64,000 bases of DNA from NCBI GenBank assembly GCA_015680685.1, contig MNCI01035818.1, positions 109,099 through 173,098 on the forward strand, given 5' to 3'. Source of the DNA: Gnetum montanum (taxonomy: Eukaryota; Streptophyta; Gnetopsida; Gnetales; Gnetaceae). A program made the translations under genes and the position numbers. Shown one piece after another: positions 45,349-56,468 of this stretch. The notes beneath the pieces were generated by a model. The model saw only the letters and a program-made list of their open reading frames with translations. It searched no databases and was not told the origin of the DNA. Numbering within the stretch: the stretch's first letter is position 1; every line of letters starts with the position of its first letter.

Positions 45349-48295
45349 GTTTCTGCACCTCCTCTTCACACAGCAATTGAGATTTATGGCAGCTAATCAG
45401 GGCAGGTGGATTCCGGGTTCTACAAAAATCCTCTGAATTTGATGCTTTGTCTTGCCCATGTTGTGGTCGTGATTGCAGCAATGGGCTTGTTCAGGTTTAA
45501 AGGAATACACAGTGCTCTAAAGAGAAAGATGGGAAGTTTCATATAGAGTATTGGTATCCACAATTAGCCATGGCTGCTGCAGTAGGTGCAGTGTTTTCCC
45601 TGGTTTGGCAGAGACTGGTTATTACAAGGCTTGAAGCAATGGTCAAATGGGTACTTTGGAGTAGCCCAACGTTGAGTTTTGCTGCTGTACTTATGCTGGT
45701 GTCTACATCGGTTTCTGCTGGTGTGATTGTGGGTGCTTTCATGCTGCTTTTCTCCATTTGCCAAGCTCTCTACTCTTCCTGGGCCTCTCCTCTCCCAGGT
45801 GTACACATTTATAGTTTTTCTTTTCTCTTATTTTAGTTTTATAACTGTGCTATATATTGAAGTTTGAAATCTGTAAAGTCTAACCTTTTTTATAGAGTAG
45901 CTGTGGTAAGGGTCCAATTCAGATCTTTAGACTTGCAAAAAGAGCACCTTGCTACCATTCCAAATGATAACAATTCTCTAAGCAAACTTTTTCAGTTTCA
46001 ATTTTATTTATAATTTAAACATCAAATTTTATTTTATTAAGTTTAATGAGGTGAAATGACATAATAGAATTTATGTAAGAGATTGCATATTTCAGGGAAG
46101 TTGCAGGAAGGCTAAATATAAGATACCAGGGACTCTTCTAGAGGACTCTAAGGGTCCATTTCCATCTTTTTAAAACTAGGATCATATCTCAAATTCACAA
46201 CTTATTAATTACCTTTTTTAAAACCCTGGGAGCCTTGTCCACAGTAATAGAAAATTAAGTCCCTCTTTGATAGTGACATGTTAGCAAAAGCATGGGAAAC
46301 CCACATGGGTAAACTTGGTCCCAACATGAGGAACCCCACATGCAGAAACCTAGCCAAACTATTATCACTACTTTGCCTTGTCTGCTATTTAGTGGAAAGT
46401 GCACTCGAGACTATTTTAAAGCTAACAGCTAATTACAAACATAGTTACCAGCCCCACTTGTCTGTGCATATTGGTAATTACCTCTTTGCCAAAAAAGAGA
46501 ATTTTCAGGCTTCTAGATAAGCTTTCCCAGAAGGATTGGTAATTCTTAAATTTTCATGCTTAATGAAAACTATGCAAATCTGCAAAAAACTTTTCCTGGG
46601 CTGTTTTCAAGCTGTAATTCATGAGTGCAAAATCTGAAAAATATATATCTTACTTTCTTGTATCATGCTTAGTATTAGTAATTATGAAAATAGAAATAGA
46701 AATGGAAATGCTTAATCACAAAGGGTCTATGCTACACAAAAAAAATTATTACAAGGCTTTAATATGGTCATGATGGATCTTGAACACTTTAGAAAGAAAA
46801 TGACCCATAAGAAAAAAAATGACCTATACTTGACACCTCTAACTTAAATTATAATGAATGTAGATCAGTACTGTAAAACATACATTTGTACTGATCTATT
46901 TTTAAAATTGATGGTCAATATTTGGCAGGGTCAAATATGCACAAAAAATATTACACAAAGCCCCAGCACCGACAACCATGTTCCTAAACTTGCACCATCC
47001 ATCATACTGGATTGTCATCACAGCAGTTATATGGATCTTGGGATGGACTCTAGGAGTTCTTGGTGCCATCAGCCAAAAGTATGCAGCATTCAGTATCCTA
47101 GCTTTTATAATCAGCCTAGCATTGATCTTGGCGGTGCTGAGGAACATAGTGAATGTCACACTTTCAGGGTTGTGGCTCTCTTTTTTCTCAGAGGAATGTG
47201 CTCCGATCCCTTTTTCTGCTTGCAAAGAGCTATGACAACATCGTTGGGAAGCATTAACCTGGGGTCCATGATGGCTCCTGGAAGCTTTGAGAGTTAGGGT
47301 AATATAGCCATGATTTAGCTTAATTTCTTCTCACTCTGGTTATATTATAAGATGTATTTTTAAAAACTAAAATAAAGATTTGAGCAGGAACAAGCAGTGA
47401 ATCTAATGGAAGTAGAGGACGAATTCATGTTTTCTTGTGCTCATTGTTACATAGGGTCATGGAGGCTGTTTTTAGATTCAGCAACATCTGGGGCCTTGTA
47501 CAGGTATAGCTGGTTTACTTCTATCAATTTTTTTCAAGTATCTCATAAAATACGCAGATTAGAAAATAAAATTAGTAACATAGATATCACAAGCAGCAGA
47601 TTTGTAGATGTTAGAATAGGCAAATTTTATGTCTATGTACTGCTAGACCCGGGATAAGTTCAAGCTTAATTCATTTCCAAGCAACAAGCACCTCACCATC
47701 ATTTCAAAGGATATGTTTACATGTTTAGGAATAACCTCTTAAGCAAAATGCCATGTAATACAATATATACTATTTTGAGTGTTCAGGAAGGCTTTCAAAA
47801 CCGAAAAGAACAACCAACCATCATTGCAATTTACAGGTAGCTGCCTATCGTAGAGGGTTTGTGAAAGCATCACAAGACACATGGCAGTTGATTCTGGACA
47901 GGAATCTAGAGGCACTTGTAAATCAAGATTTGACCATTTCCATATGCTTTTGAGTGGAATTACAGGGGGATCATTGTGTGTAATAGCTGCTGGTGCCTGG
48001 ACCTTTGCAACCCACAAAAACTTAACCACCACCATATCTTTTCTTTCTTTTCTCATGGGCTACTTCATGGTAAAGTTGAATTTACCCCAATCTTATTTTC
48101 ATTAGTTTACCAAACAGGAAATATTACTTTAGAATAAATTTCTAAGGTTATTTTTATCTATGTTTTTGTCTGCAGACAAGAATTGTCGGTGTGTACTATG
48201 TCTGCTTTGCAGAAAATTCCCATAACAGAGTGTTTGATAGCACTATTCCTGATCGCTTGAGACAATTGGAAGTAGTCGCTGCCTCTGAAACGTGA
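45349..48295 (+). pseudogene. choline-transporter-like (PNS1/CTL family) gene, 3' exons, broken
   Basis: The family are multi-helix membrane proteins of about 500-700 residues. Five exons with GT-AG borders: 45349-45798, 46929-47298, 47398-47513, 47837-48069 and 48176-48295. Matching motifs in order: FSLVWQRL and VKWVLWSS (exon 1), PSYWIVITAVIW and RNIVNVT then LRGMCSDPFFCLQRA (2), EVEDEFMFSCAHC (3), GFVKASQDTWQLIL and THKNLTTTISFLSF (4), GVYYVCFAEN and FDSTIPDRL then TGA (5). Breaks: TAA 45394-45396, shifts near 45535, 47157, 47453 and 47948, and a TAG at the end of exon 2. Upstream exons are not seen; an L1 fragment ends 24 bp before exon 1. All splice sites look usable. Confidence 0.85.
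45799..46928 (+). other. intron 1 of the choline-transporter-like relic
   Basis: Starts GTGTAC and ends TTTGGCAG. No mobile element was recognised in it. Introns 2 to 4 (99, 323 and 106 bp) are short. Confidence 0.7.
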
Positions 48296-48760
48296 ATTTG
48301 AAAATCCGTTTATTTTTTCCCCTTGATTTGAACCCATAGAATCTAACGAAAACACCAGGAACGGTGGAGCAGCGAAAATCCGCTGGAAATTAGAGTGGTC
48401 TCCTACTGCGAAATGCAAGGTGGTTTGTACAGTTCAAACCTTGGACGCAAATTTCTTCAGAGCGAAGTTTATGACAGTCTTCTGTAAATGCTGCTCGTTT
48501 CTTGTCCGGCTGTTCTCGGTCAGCCAAATATTAACCCCAGAAAGTCATTATTCAAATTATGACACTGCTAATTTAACGGTTGCATTCTTAGGCGAGACTT
48601 GTAATGTTGGATCAGCCTGCACAGAAAAGAGCAAATGCAACTCAAGAAATCCATGTTGCGTAACCAACTAGCCGTCTTTCTAAACTTTGAAGCAGAATCA
48701 AAGTACTTTAGCTTGCAGGGACATGATGTTGATAAGTATTCAACGTGATTTCTTTTAAAT
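48296..48760 (+). other. probable former 3' UTR of the choline-transporter-like relic
   Basis: Less AT-rich than the following DNA; an open stretch at 48420-48671 shows no known motif. No clear poly(A) signal context could be fixed. Confidence 0.4.
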
Positions 48761-49420
48761 ATTTTTTAGAAGCGTATCAACTAACAGTGGAAGAAGGAAT
48801 TTATATTCTGGTCGTTAAATTTTGTATTCATACGTCATATCGTATTCTATGGTGAAATAATTTAATTCCTACAAACTGTTATGTTAGCAAAATCATTTGA
48901 TTTCATGATAAAGTTGAAATTGACGCATCATTCTTGGAAATCAATTTCATTCTCTTAGAAAGAGATCTGAATGGATGTAAAGCTTTGAAAATGGTATGGA
49001 CCAGCGACGTTCAAGAGGGTTTTAGTTGTGCGAAGGCATTGAGATTGTTATGATTTGAGGGACTAACTCTAAAAGAGTCTTATAGCGAAAGTAATTAAAT
49101 GCATTTGCTTTGTCTGCATACTCTCCAATAAAACATGGTCTTATGGAGATAAACATTTTCCTTTTCTTGCTCAACTTATACAAATCTATGAGTAAACATA
49201 AACTTAGATGAATTTTGTGAAAGGGAGAGGTTATATGCGCATTATAGTTAAGTGGAATCATAAGTGAATGTCTTTCCAACTCTAATTTTTGCTTTATCAC
49301 CTTCTTTCCAAGAGCAAAAAATTTCTATGAAACAAACACGCACTATGAATAGCAATAATCTTTATGGTACCTTTACCTAATGAACTTGGTGAGCCGTGAG
49401 TATGAATCACAATTGTGTCC
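48760..49420. other. unassigned AT-rich DNA
   Basis: No gene or element end recognised. Confidence 0.5.
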
Positions 49421-49861
49421 ACATATATTCTTTACATCTAACCATATGAATCACAATCATGTCCACACGATTTGGTCAAATTCCATGTAACCTTGAGTTA
49501 AAAGTATCCTAGATAATTATGTGTGATGTTGGTTGCTATTTTTCTAATTATCACTTGTGTAGCTTAATGGATATGGTTAAGTGTGATCAAGGTGTACAAT
49601 GTTATTATTAGTCTTATGATTATAATAATTAAGATAATAAAATGACCAAAATATTAATTTCCAACTAACTATAGAACTACAAGTAACCTAAACTAACCAA
49701 AGCATGAAACATTCATTTCCACTCTCTGTTTGCATCCTAAACTTATACTAATGTTGCTGGGTTACCAAATGATTATCATTGGGTGTATTAAGTATCTATT
49801 AATGGGATTACCAAACTTTAATACTTTATTTTTGGAGTGGTTGTACTTACGTGATACATAA
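49420..49861 (-). repeat. antisense Athila-type LTR fragment (A-like)
   Basis: AACCATATGAATCACAATCATG near 49440 and GGTTACCAAATGATTATC near 49760, then GGATTACCAAAC and GGAGTGGTTGTACTTAC, run parallel to element A's LTR at 8130-8580 in the same orientation. Internal DNA is absent and it abuts the RTE LINE. Confidence 0.6.
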
Positions 49862-50584
49862 GTTCTTTTTCACCATTCACCTCTATAAAAAGCTAGATCT
49901 TTGATTATTTGTAGTTTCTTCAAATCATCTTCAATAGTTTTTTTCCATGTCATTTTTAGTCATTCTTTCAGTGGCTTTCTTGGAACAGTGATGTAGCAAC
50001 CTTTACTCATAGGCTCATTATCTAATCTTCTTTGCACATATGCAAACTTATTTAAGTTGTCATTCTTGTAGCTTATCTAAAATAGAAGGTACTTCAAGTC
50101 TTCCTTTGATGTTTGTATTATGCACTTTATCTCTTCTAGTAACATTTAACATCTATCAAAGCATTCACATGTTTTCCACACTAATTTTTATTCATGCCTC
50201 CTTTGTATTGTTTAACATTCAACACCATATAAGGTAATAGGCCTAATTGTTTCCTTGTAAAATTTTCCCTTTAATTTTATTAATATTCTTTTATCACATA
50301 GAACATCACTAGCTTGTATTTACTTTAACCATCTTGCATCAATTCTATTTTTGATATCTTTATTAATTTACCTTTTGATTGGAGGATTGATCCTAGGTAT
50401 CAAAACTGTTTGCAATGATAAGCATTTTTGCCTTGAATAGTTACTTTTATTTCATCATTGTTTATGTTGTCAATAAAATTCCATTCCATATATTTTGTCT
50501 TACTTCTGCTAATTTTTAAGCCTTTTGATTCTAGAGCAAATCTCCACTTCTTCATTTTAGCAACAATATTTTCTTGAGATGTAT
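49862..50584 (-). mobile_element. RTE-type LINE, 3' piece (split by insertion)
   Basis: The minus strand holds the end of RT (ENIVAKMKKWRFALESKGLKISRSKTKYMEW) and the C-terminal domain down to 49862. It continues, after removal of 50585-54025 and one TSD copy, into the piece at 54031-55486. Confidence 0.85.
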
Positions 50585-51117
50585 TATAGAAAAACATGTC
50601 TTGTTGGTGGATTAAAGCCTATTTCTCTTCAAAACAGGAACTGAAGGAGAGCAAAGATCCTCACAAGTTCCATGCTATAACCATCACTAAAGACCTACAT
50701 TGGCTCTGATTCCTTTATGTACTTTTTCACAAGGATATATAGGATTGTGGAAGAGCCTTGGCTTTGATGCTTGGGCCACTATCCTTCTCTTCAAGAGTAG
50801 GGCTTAGGGCTAGATAAGTTAGAGTAGGAATGTGTCTTAGCTCTTACAGGATAATAATATCTCTTGTGGATGCATGTGCTTGTTGTAATCTTGCTTGTGT
50901 ATGTGTGTTGGTTTGGTCATGTCTCTTATATGTTTTCATGTGGCATACTTAATACGCTCCTAACCCATGCACTAACAGGTAATGTGCACTTATGTTGTAA
51001 GTGCAAGTGTTGTGATTGCTAAGGTGTAGTTCATCTTGGGTTCACTCTAGGTTATCTAGCTAATCTTAGACTCAAGGATGGTGTTGAATGGTGCTTCGTT
51101 AGAGCATTACCATTACA
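50585..51117 (+). repeat. 5' LTR of the 3.4-kb element
   Basis: 533 bp, aligned along its length with 53540-54025. It ends ATTACCATTACA; about 20 bp near this end are absent from the 3' LTR. The first dinucleotide is TA, where LTRs normally have TG, in both copies. Confidence 0.9.
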
Positions 51118-51118
51118 C

Positions 51119-51136
51119 TTGATATCAGAGCCATGG
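51119..51136 (+). other. primer binding site, initiator tRNA-Met type
   Basis: TTGATATCAGAGCCATGG closely matches the common plant site TGGTATCAGAGC complementary to the 3' end of initiator tRNA-Met. Confidence 0.85.
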
Positions 51137-51214
51137 TTTACAGTTTGAGGTTCATGGTAATTTTGGGTATGTGGTTCATGGTTGTGATTTTTTATTCATG
51201 ACTTGTGTGCTACC

Positions 51215-52800
51215 ATGGCACACAGAAAGAAGAGTAACAGAAGACAAAATCTTGACAACACTCCTCTTGGTTTGAATCCTCATAATGGACTAGTAGGTAT
51301 GATAGTCAAGGTAGTTGTGTATATAAGGATATGTACAATGATGTAGATGTGTAAGAGGAGGTGCACAAAAATGAGAATCTTGAGATTGCTTGTGAGAGGG
51401 ATATTGATGAATCTCTTGAAAATTTGCAGGAATTGTGGAGCCATTTATTGCAAGTAGCTAGCATCATCATGTGTAGTCTACCTATAGTTGAGAAAGCTCA
51501 CATGATTCAAGAGTTGGTGAATTCTATGGAAGTTCCTTTTCTTCTAGAGTTGGGCTCAAGCACAAAACACAAACTTGTCTTAACTTAAAATTTATGCTAA
51601 AAAACCAAATGGAGCGAATTGGGGATGTTGTTGATGATCTCTAGCTTAGTAACCAAGAGCTCTGAGATGAAAATCAGGAGTTGCAATCATTATTGAAAAC
51701 TCAAGAGGCCTTGTATGAAAGCCAACAAAATAAGATTAAGACATTAGAAAAGAAATTAGATGAGGAGATTAAGATTGTGAAAGATTAGCTAACTATGCAA
51801 GCAAGGGCACTAGCATTAGAGAAAAGTTGATTATTTTTCAATTTCCAAACTAAGGAACCAAAAATCTATGATGGCAATAAGGATGATATTGTACTAAATA
51901 CTTTTCTATTTCAAATGAAAGAGTTTCTAGAGATGTATGAATGTGCCACTGAAAGAAAAGCTCGTGTTGCTATCCAATTCTTTTATGGCATAGCAAAAGC
52001 CTAGTGGTTTGGCATTCTTCAAGAAGAAAAGGTTAGGATAGGTAGACCCATTAGAACATGGGACCAATTTAAGGAAGCTTTGTTAGAGAACTTTCATCTA
52101 GGTAATTTTTTTGAAAAAGCCTAGATGAGACTAAAGGATATCTAGCACATAAGAACTCTAAAGAGTTATATTTTGGAATACCAAAACATCATCATACAAA
52201 TCCCAAAAATTTATGAGGACATCAAGTATAGATTTTTTCTCAATGGCCTTAAACCATGGGTTCAACATGAGCTCAAAACTCACAAGATCATATGATTCAA
52301 GGAGGTTATTCAAGTTGTTGTAACTTTTTCTAATTACAAGATGGGAAAGAAGGTTAAGACTATAGTGGAGAAGCCTCTTGAGAGTAAGAAATAAAATAAT
52401 AAACCTTGCAAAGGTAATGGACAGTGGTATTTAGGTGGATCTAGAGGATTTTATGTTGAGCAAGCTTCAAGGAAATAAAACTCATCTTGGGACATGGGAA
52501 ATGTCAATCTTCTCAACAATAGTAGGGGTTATGAAACAAACGCTTGTGTTTCAATGGGTTCTCTCAATATCCTCCAAGATATCCAAACTTGAAATGCTAC
52601 ATTTATAGTGGATGGCATTATGCTTGAGAATGCGATCAAAACCTTCAAATGAGAGGTGGTGGTAATAAACCATATGAGAAATGTAGGTATAGTGTAGCTG
52701 AGCATCAACTTGAGGATTCGTTGATGATCTAAAACAAGAATAAACAAGAGCAAGATAAGGAAATTGGTAATTAGTTAGGGTAGTGAGCGCTAGGAGGAGC
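51215..52800 (+). pseudogene. gag-like ORF of the 3.4-kb element
   Basis: From ATG 51215 broken frames run to about 52800. The core Gag part (about 51840-52330) reads KEPKIYDGNKDD, LEMYECATERKARVAIQFFYG, WDQFKEALLENFHLGNF, ILEYQNIII and FFLNGLKPWVQHEL, a Ty3/gypsy-style Gag. Before it, 51600-51830 is E/K/Q-rich and coiled-coil-like. Near 52590 CYIYSGWHYA.EC resembles a CX2CX4HX4C zinc knuckle with the second Cys changed to Tyr and one stop. It would package element RNA; inactive now. Confidence 0.75.
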
Positions 52801-52939
52801 AAAACATGATCAACCTAGTGCAACCACCTCCTTCATGAATTAATTCTAGATAGAGAGAGAAGTAAAAAAAATGTGCACACATGTGTGGAAGTGATGAAGT
52901 ACATATTCTTGATAAAAATCTTGGCTAGGTGATATATGT

Positions 52940-53175
52940 TATTGATTAAGTCTTCAAGTAGGAAGTGCAAGATTCTAAATATGTCTTTGAGTAGAAAGCA
53001 CATGATTTTGACTATGTCTTCAAGTAGGAAGCATAGTAATGAGAATGCGTCTTTGTAAGAAGTACTAGATGGGATCATGTCTTCAAGCACAAAACATAGT
53101 ATTGTGACTACATCTTCAAGCAACAAGCATAGTGCTGATAAGGTATCTTTGAGAAGAAAGTGCTAGATTTGGATA
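52940..53175 (+). repeat. 33-bp tandem repeat, seven units, frame kept
   Basis: TCTTCAAG/TCTTTGAG cores start at 52951, 52984, 53017, 53050, 53080, 53113 and 53146: steps of 33 bp, once 30. Translated, each unit is 11 residues with an S-S/L-S-R-K-H core. All length changes are multiples of three. Confidence 0.85.
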
Positions 53176-53539
53176 GAGAAATGAGTTTCTCTAGGGAAGT
53201 AAAACTTTGTATCACTACAAGTGTAGGAAAGGTTTGCATGTGAAGAGAGCCTCGCTCTAGGTAGAAAGGTTAGTATAGTTTGCATGAAAAAGGGCAAGCC
53301 TTTTCTTCCTTAACCTAGGTTGCATGGGCATCTCTAAACCTTGATTGCATGTCAAATTGATTTCAACACTTATGCTTTACAGTGGATGATCCTAGCTATT
53401 CAACCTTCTTATCTACAATTGTCACATGGGTTTTGAGTTATTTAATACCCTTGATATTCATGATGCTCTCCCTATTTGAAGGTATGTATGGACAAGGACT
53501 TAAGCTCTGAGGATGTTGCATCTTTCAAGTAGGGGAGAG

Positions 53540-54025
53540 TATAGAAAAACATGACTTGTTGATGGATTGAAAGTTGTTTCCCTCTAGAAAAATAGCTAGA
53601 AGAGCATGGAGATTCTCATAGGTTCCATGCAATCATAACCATCACTAAAGAACTACACTGGCCATGATTCCTTTGTGTACTTTATCACAAGGATGTGTAG
53701 GCTTGTGAAGGAGCCTTGGATTCAATGCTCAAGCCACCACCCTTCTCTTCAAGAGTGGGTCCTAAGGCTAGATATGTTAGAGTACAAACATGTCTTAGTG
53801 TGTGTGCTTATTGTGGTCTTTCTTATATATGTGTTGGTTTGGTCATGTCACTTATATGTTTTCATGTGGCATACTTGATACACTTCTAACCCATGCACTA
53901 ACAGATGATGTATGCTTATGTTGCGAGTGCAGGTGTTGTGATTACTAAGATGTAGCCCATCTTAGATTCATTCTAGATTGTCTGGCTAATCTTGAACTCA
54001 AGGATGGTGCTGAATGATGCAAACA
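53540..54025 (+). repeat. 3' LTR of the 3.4-kb element
   Basis: 486 bp, TATAGAAAAACATGACTTG to GATGCAAACA, followed by the target copy TGTAT. Confidence 0.9.
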
Positions 54026-54030
54026 TGTAT

Positions 54031-55486
54031 CCACCACCAAAATATCATCTATAATAGCATACACCAAGGGATTTCATCTTGTATTTCCATTGTTAATTCA
54101 TCCATAATAATAGCGATTAAGTATAGACTAAGTGCAAACCCTTGATGTAGACCTACTATGATTGAAAAATTAGATGTTATTCTACAATATATTCTAATTT
54201 TAGTAATAGCTCCTTCATGCATGTCTTGAATCAATTTAATACATTTATCAAGGATGTTTTTCCTCTGTAAGGCCTACCAAATAATATCTATAGGCACTCT
54301 ATCATATGCTTTTTTCAATTCACTAAAGATCATATGTATATTTTTTCTATGATTTTTGAATTTCTCCATTAGTTTTCTTTTTTAAAAAATAGCCTATATA
54401 GTAGATCTCCCTGGCATAAATCTAAATTGATTTTCTAAGATTGTTGATTCAAGTTTGAGATGTTGCTCTATGACTCTCTTCCAAGGCTTCATAGTATGGC
54501 TCATTAGCTTGATCACTCTATAGTTTGAATAATTTTGTACATCTCCTTTAATTTTAAATGGGAACAATAAAGCTTTTTCTCCAATTATTAGGCAATCTTC
54601 ACCTCAAAGAAGGAAAGTTTATTAACCAAACCAAAATTTGGTTCTTCTTCTTAGATGTTTTCTTTTGGAAATTATTCATTTAATAATTCTTGAAAATATT
54701 TTTTCCACCTATCCAAAATATCATTATCTTTAGCAAAATTCTTTCATTTGCTTCCTTGATGCATTTGGCATGATCAATATCTTTACATTTATTATTTCTA
54801 ATTTTTTCCAATGTATAAATAGATTTTTCTCCTTCCTTGATTCCCAATTTTTCATAAAATTTTTCTAATGCCTTATGTTTGTATTTGTCTACTACTACGG
54901 TCATCTTATTCTTTTCCATTATGCATATTAGCCCATTTTCTTAGATACGACTTTGCTACCATTCCTTAAAGCATTTTTTCTTATTTTGGATAGCATTTTA
55001 CACTTCATCACTCCATCACCATGTCTCTTTTAGAATGTATTTTTTACCTTTTTTTTTCATCCAACATGTTCTTTCCAATTTTCTAAATGCAACTTTCCAT
55101 CAAGCCTCAAATTAAATTTTTAGAGCAATCCAAATTCTAGATGCCTTCATGAAGTAATTATTCTCTGAATAAGGTGATGTTATGTTCTTTCAAATTCTAT
55201 CATCTTATGCATTTAGTCCCTTGTTTCATGCTACCTTTAAAGCTCTTTATAGCTAAATCCATGACCATTAGTAAATACTAAGCTATAAAACACTCTCTAG
55301 GTATGACCTTGCAATCTTTACACATGGTCCAATCTCTTTGGAATAGTGAGAAATAATCAATTTGTGTTTTAACCATACTACTCTTAAATGTAATTAAATG
55401 TTTCGTCCCTTTCTTAAAATAAGTATTTGTAATTGCAAGATCATAGACACTTGGAAATTGTAATAGTAAATCTCCCATATCATTGT
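54031..55486 (-). mobile_element. RTE-type LINE, middle piece
   Basis: The minus strand from 55486: end of the endonuclease (MGDLLLQFPSVYDLAITNTYFKK, then QIDYFSLF), linker (54919-54680) and RT (GLHQGFALSLYLIAIIMDELT at about 54160-54100, with AIIDDILVVDT near 54045 as the worn catalytic box). It is flanked by insertions at both ends. Confidence 0.85.
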
Positions 55487-56333
55487 TGATGAACCATGAC
55501 TTATCAAGCTTCAATATTGGACCCTTGATATCAGCTATGTGATATTGTAGCCTCACTAGTGATATCAAATACATGATATCGTGGTTCTTGTGTGAGCCTA
55601 TAAATATAGAATTGGACGCACAAGAGAGTCATAGGAAAAGTTAGTGTTAGAGTAGGATATTTTTGTTAGGTTTGATTCCTCTCAACCCTTTCCTCAATGC
55701 ATGCTCACAGTGTGATGATTGTAATTGCATGGAACCTTTACTCAAGTGTGATGTACTTGGACATGCACATGACTAGCAATAAAGATCAAGATTACTTCAT
55801 CATTGTAGCATTCACTTAGTTTTAATTACTTACTGCTATTGTTATTTATTGCTTTCTTAATTAATATTTCTCTACCCTCATTTCCTATCCCTGTTATTAA
55901 AAATAGAATCAGTACGACTTAATCACAAGTATTTAAGTGTGACTACTTGGTATCCTAGTAGTGTACCTAGGACATGCGCTTGGTAATCCCAGTAGTAGTA
56001 CACAAGGTCTAAGATGTGTATGGATAATTAAGAACGGATGCTCATCACACTTAGGCTAGCTTAGATTTTCTTCTCCCTTTTCCTCTTAGCTTAATCAAAG
56101 TTATTTTCCATTGCCTTTAGGAGTAGCACTAGTCTAGGACCACATCATACACCTCACTCTGGACTAAACCATATGTGACAAAGCAAATACTAGTCTAGGT
56201 CGGAAGACAATGAATTGTGATCAACATGTAACTATCTAGATACCACAACTAACTCATCTGTAGAGTTTGACCTGATCGTGCATGAACGCTCGTATTCGTA
56301 TGGTTGAGTGTAGGGGTACCTTACCACTCATCA
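55487..56333 (+). repeat. 5' LTR of element D
   Basis: TGATGAACCATG to CCACTCATCA. GATATC-type motifs lie at 55513, 55527, 55541, 55561 and 55575, and CTATAAATA at 55598-55606 is the likely TATA box. Confidence 0.9.
55598..55606 (+). promoter_or_regulatory. TATA box of D's 5' LTR
   Basis: CTATAAATA about 110 bp into the LTR, just downstream of the GATATC array. The matching sites are 60675-60683 in the 3' LTR and about 35299 in B, 42851 in C and 62471 in E. Confidence 0.65.
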
Positions 56334-56334
56334 T

Positions 56335-56352
56335 TGTTGCCATTGTCAAGGA
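56335..56352 (+). other. primer binding site of element D, tRNA-Asp type
   Basis: TGTTGCCATTGTCAAGGA directly after the LTR. Most differences from the tRNA-Asp-type site are transitions. Confidence 0.75.
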
Positions 56353-56468
56353 TGGTGCTAGTTATTTAGATTAGTTATATTATACAAGATCGCTGTAACA
56401 AAGTATTCATGATATATCTCTTAGAAAAAAAACTTAATTTCAATTAAGTCACATAAAAATTCACAACA

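Larger units (their letters stand above)
50585..54025 (+). mobile_element. 3.4-kb gag-only LTR retrotransposon (TR-GAG-like)
   Basis: Both LTRs begin TATAGAAAAACATG and the 3' LTR ends GATGCAAACA. The flanks carry TGTAT on each side (50580-50584, 54026-54030), inside one RTE LINE, so both ends are certain. A primer site for initiator tRNA-Met follows the 5' LTR and a purine tract (AGTAGGGGAGAG) precedes the 3' LTR. The 2.4-kb interior holds only a gag-like region and a 33-bp repeat; no protease, RT or integrase motif was seen. Such gag-only elements depend on other elements for pol. Confidence 0.9.

Noticed and set aside
46854-47297. 147-codon + strand frame across the second choline-transporter exon
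   Set aside because: Its first two thirds are out of frame with the family; only the last part (from HTFRVVALFF) is the shifted coding frame of exon 2.
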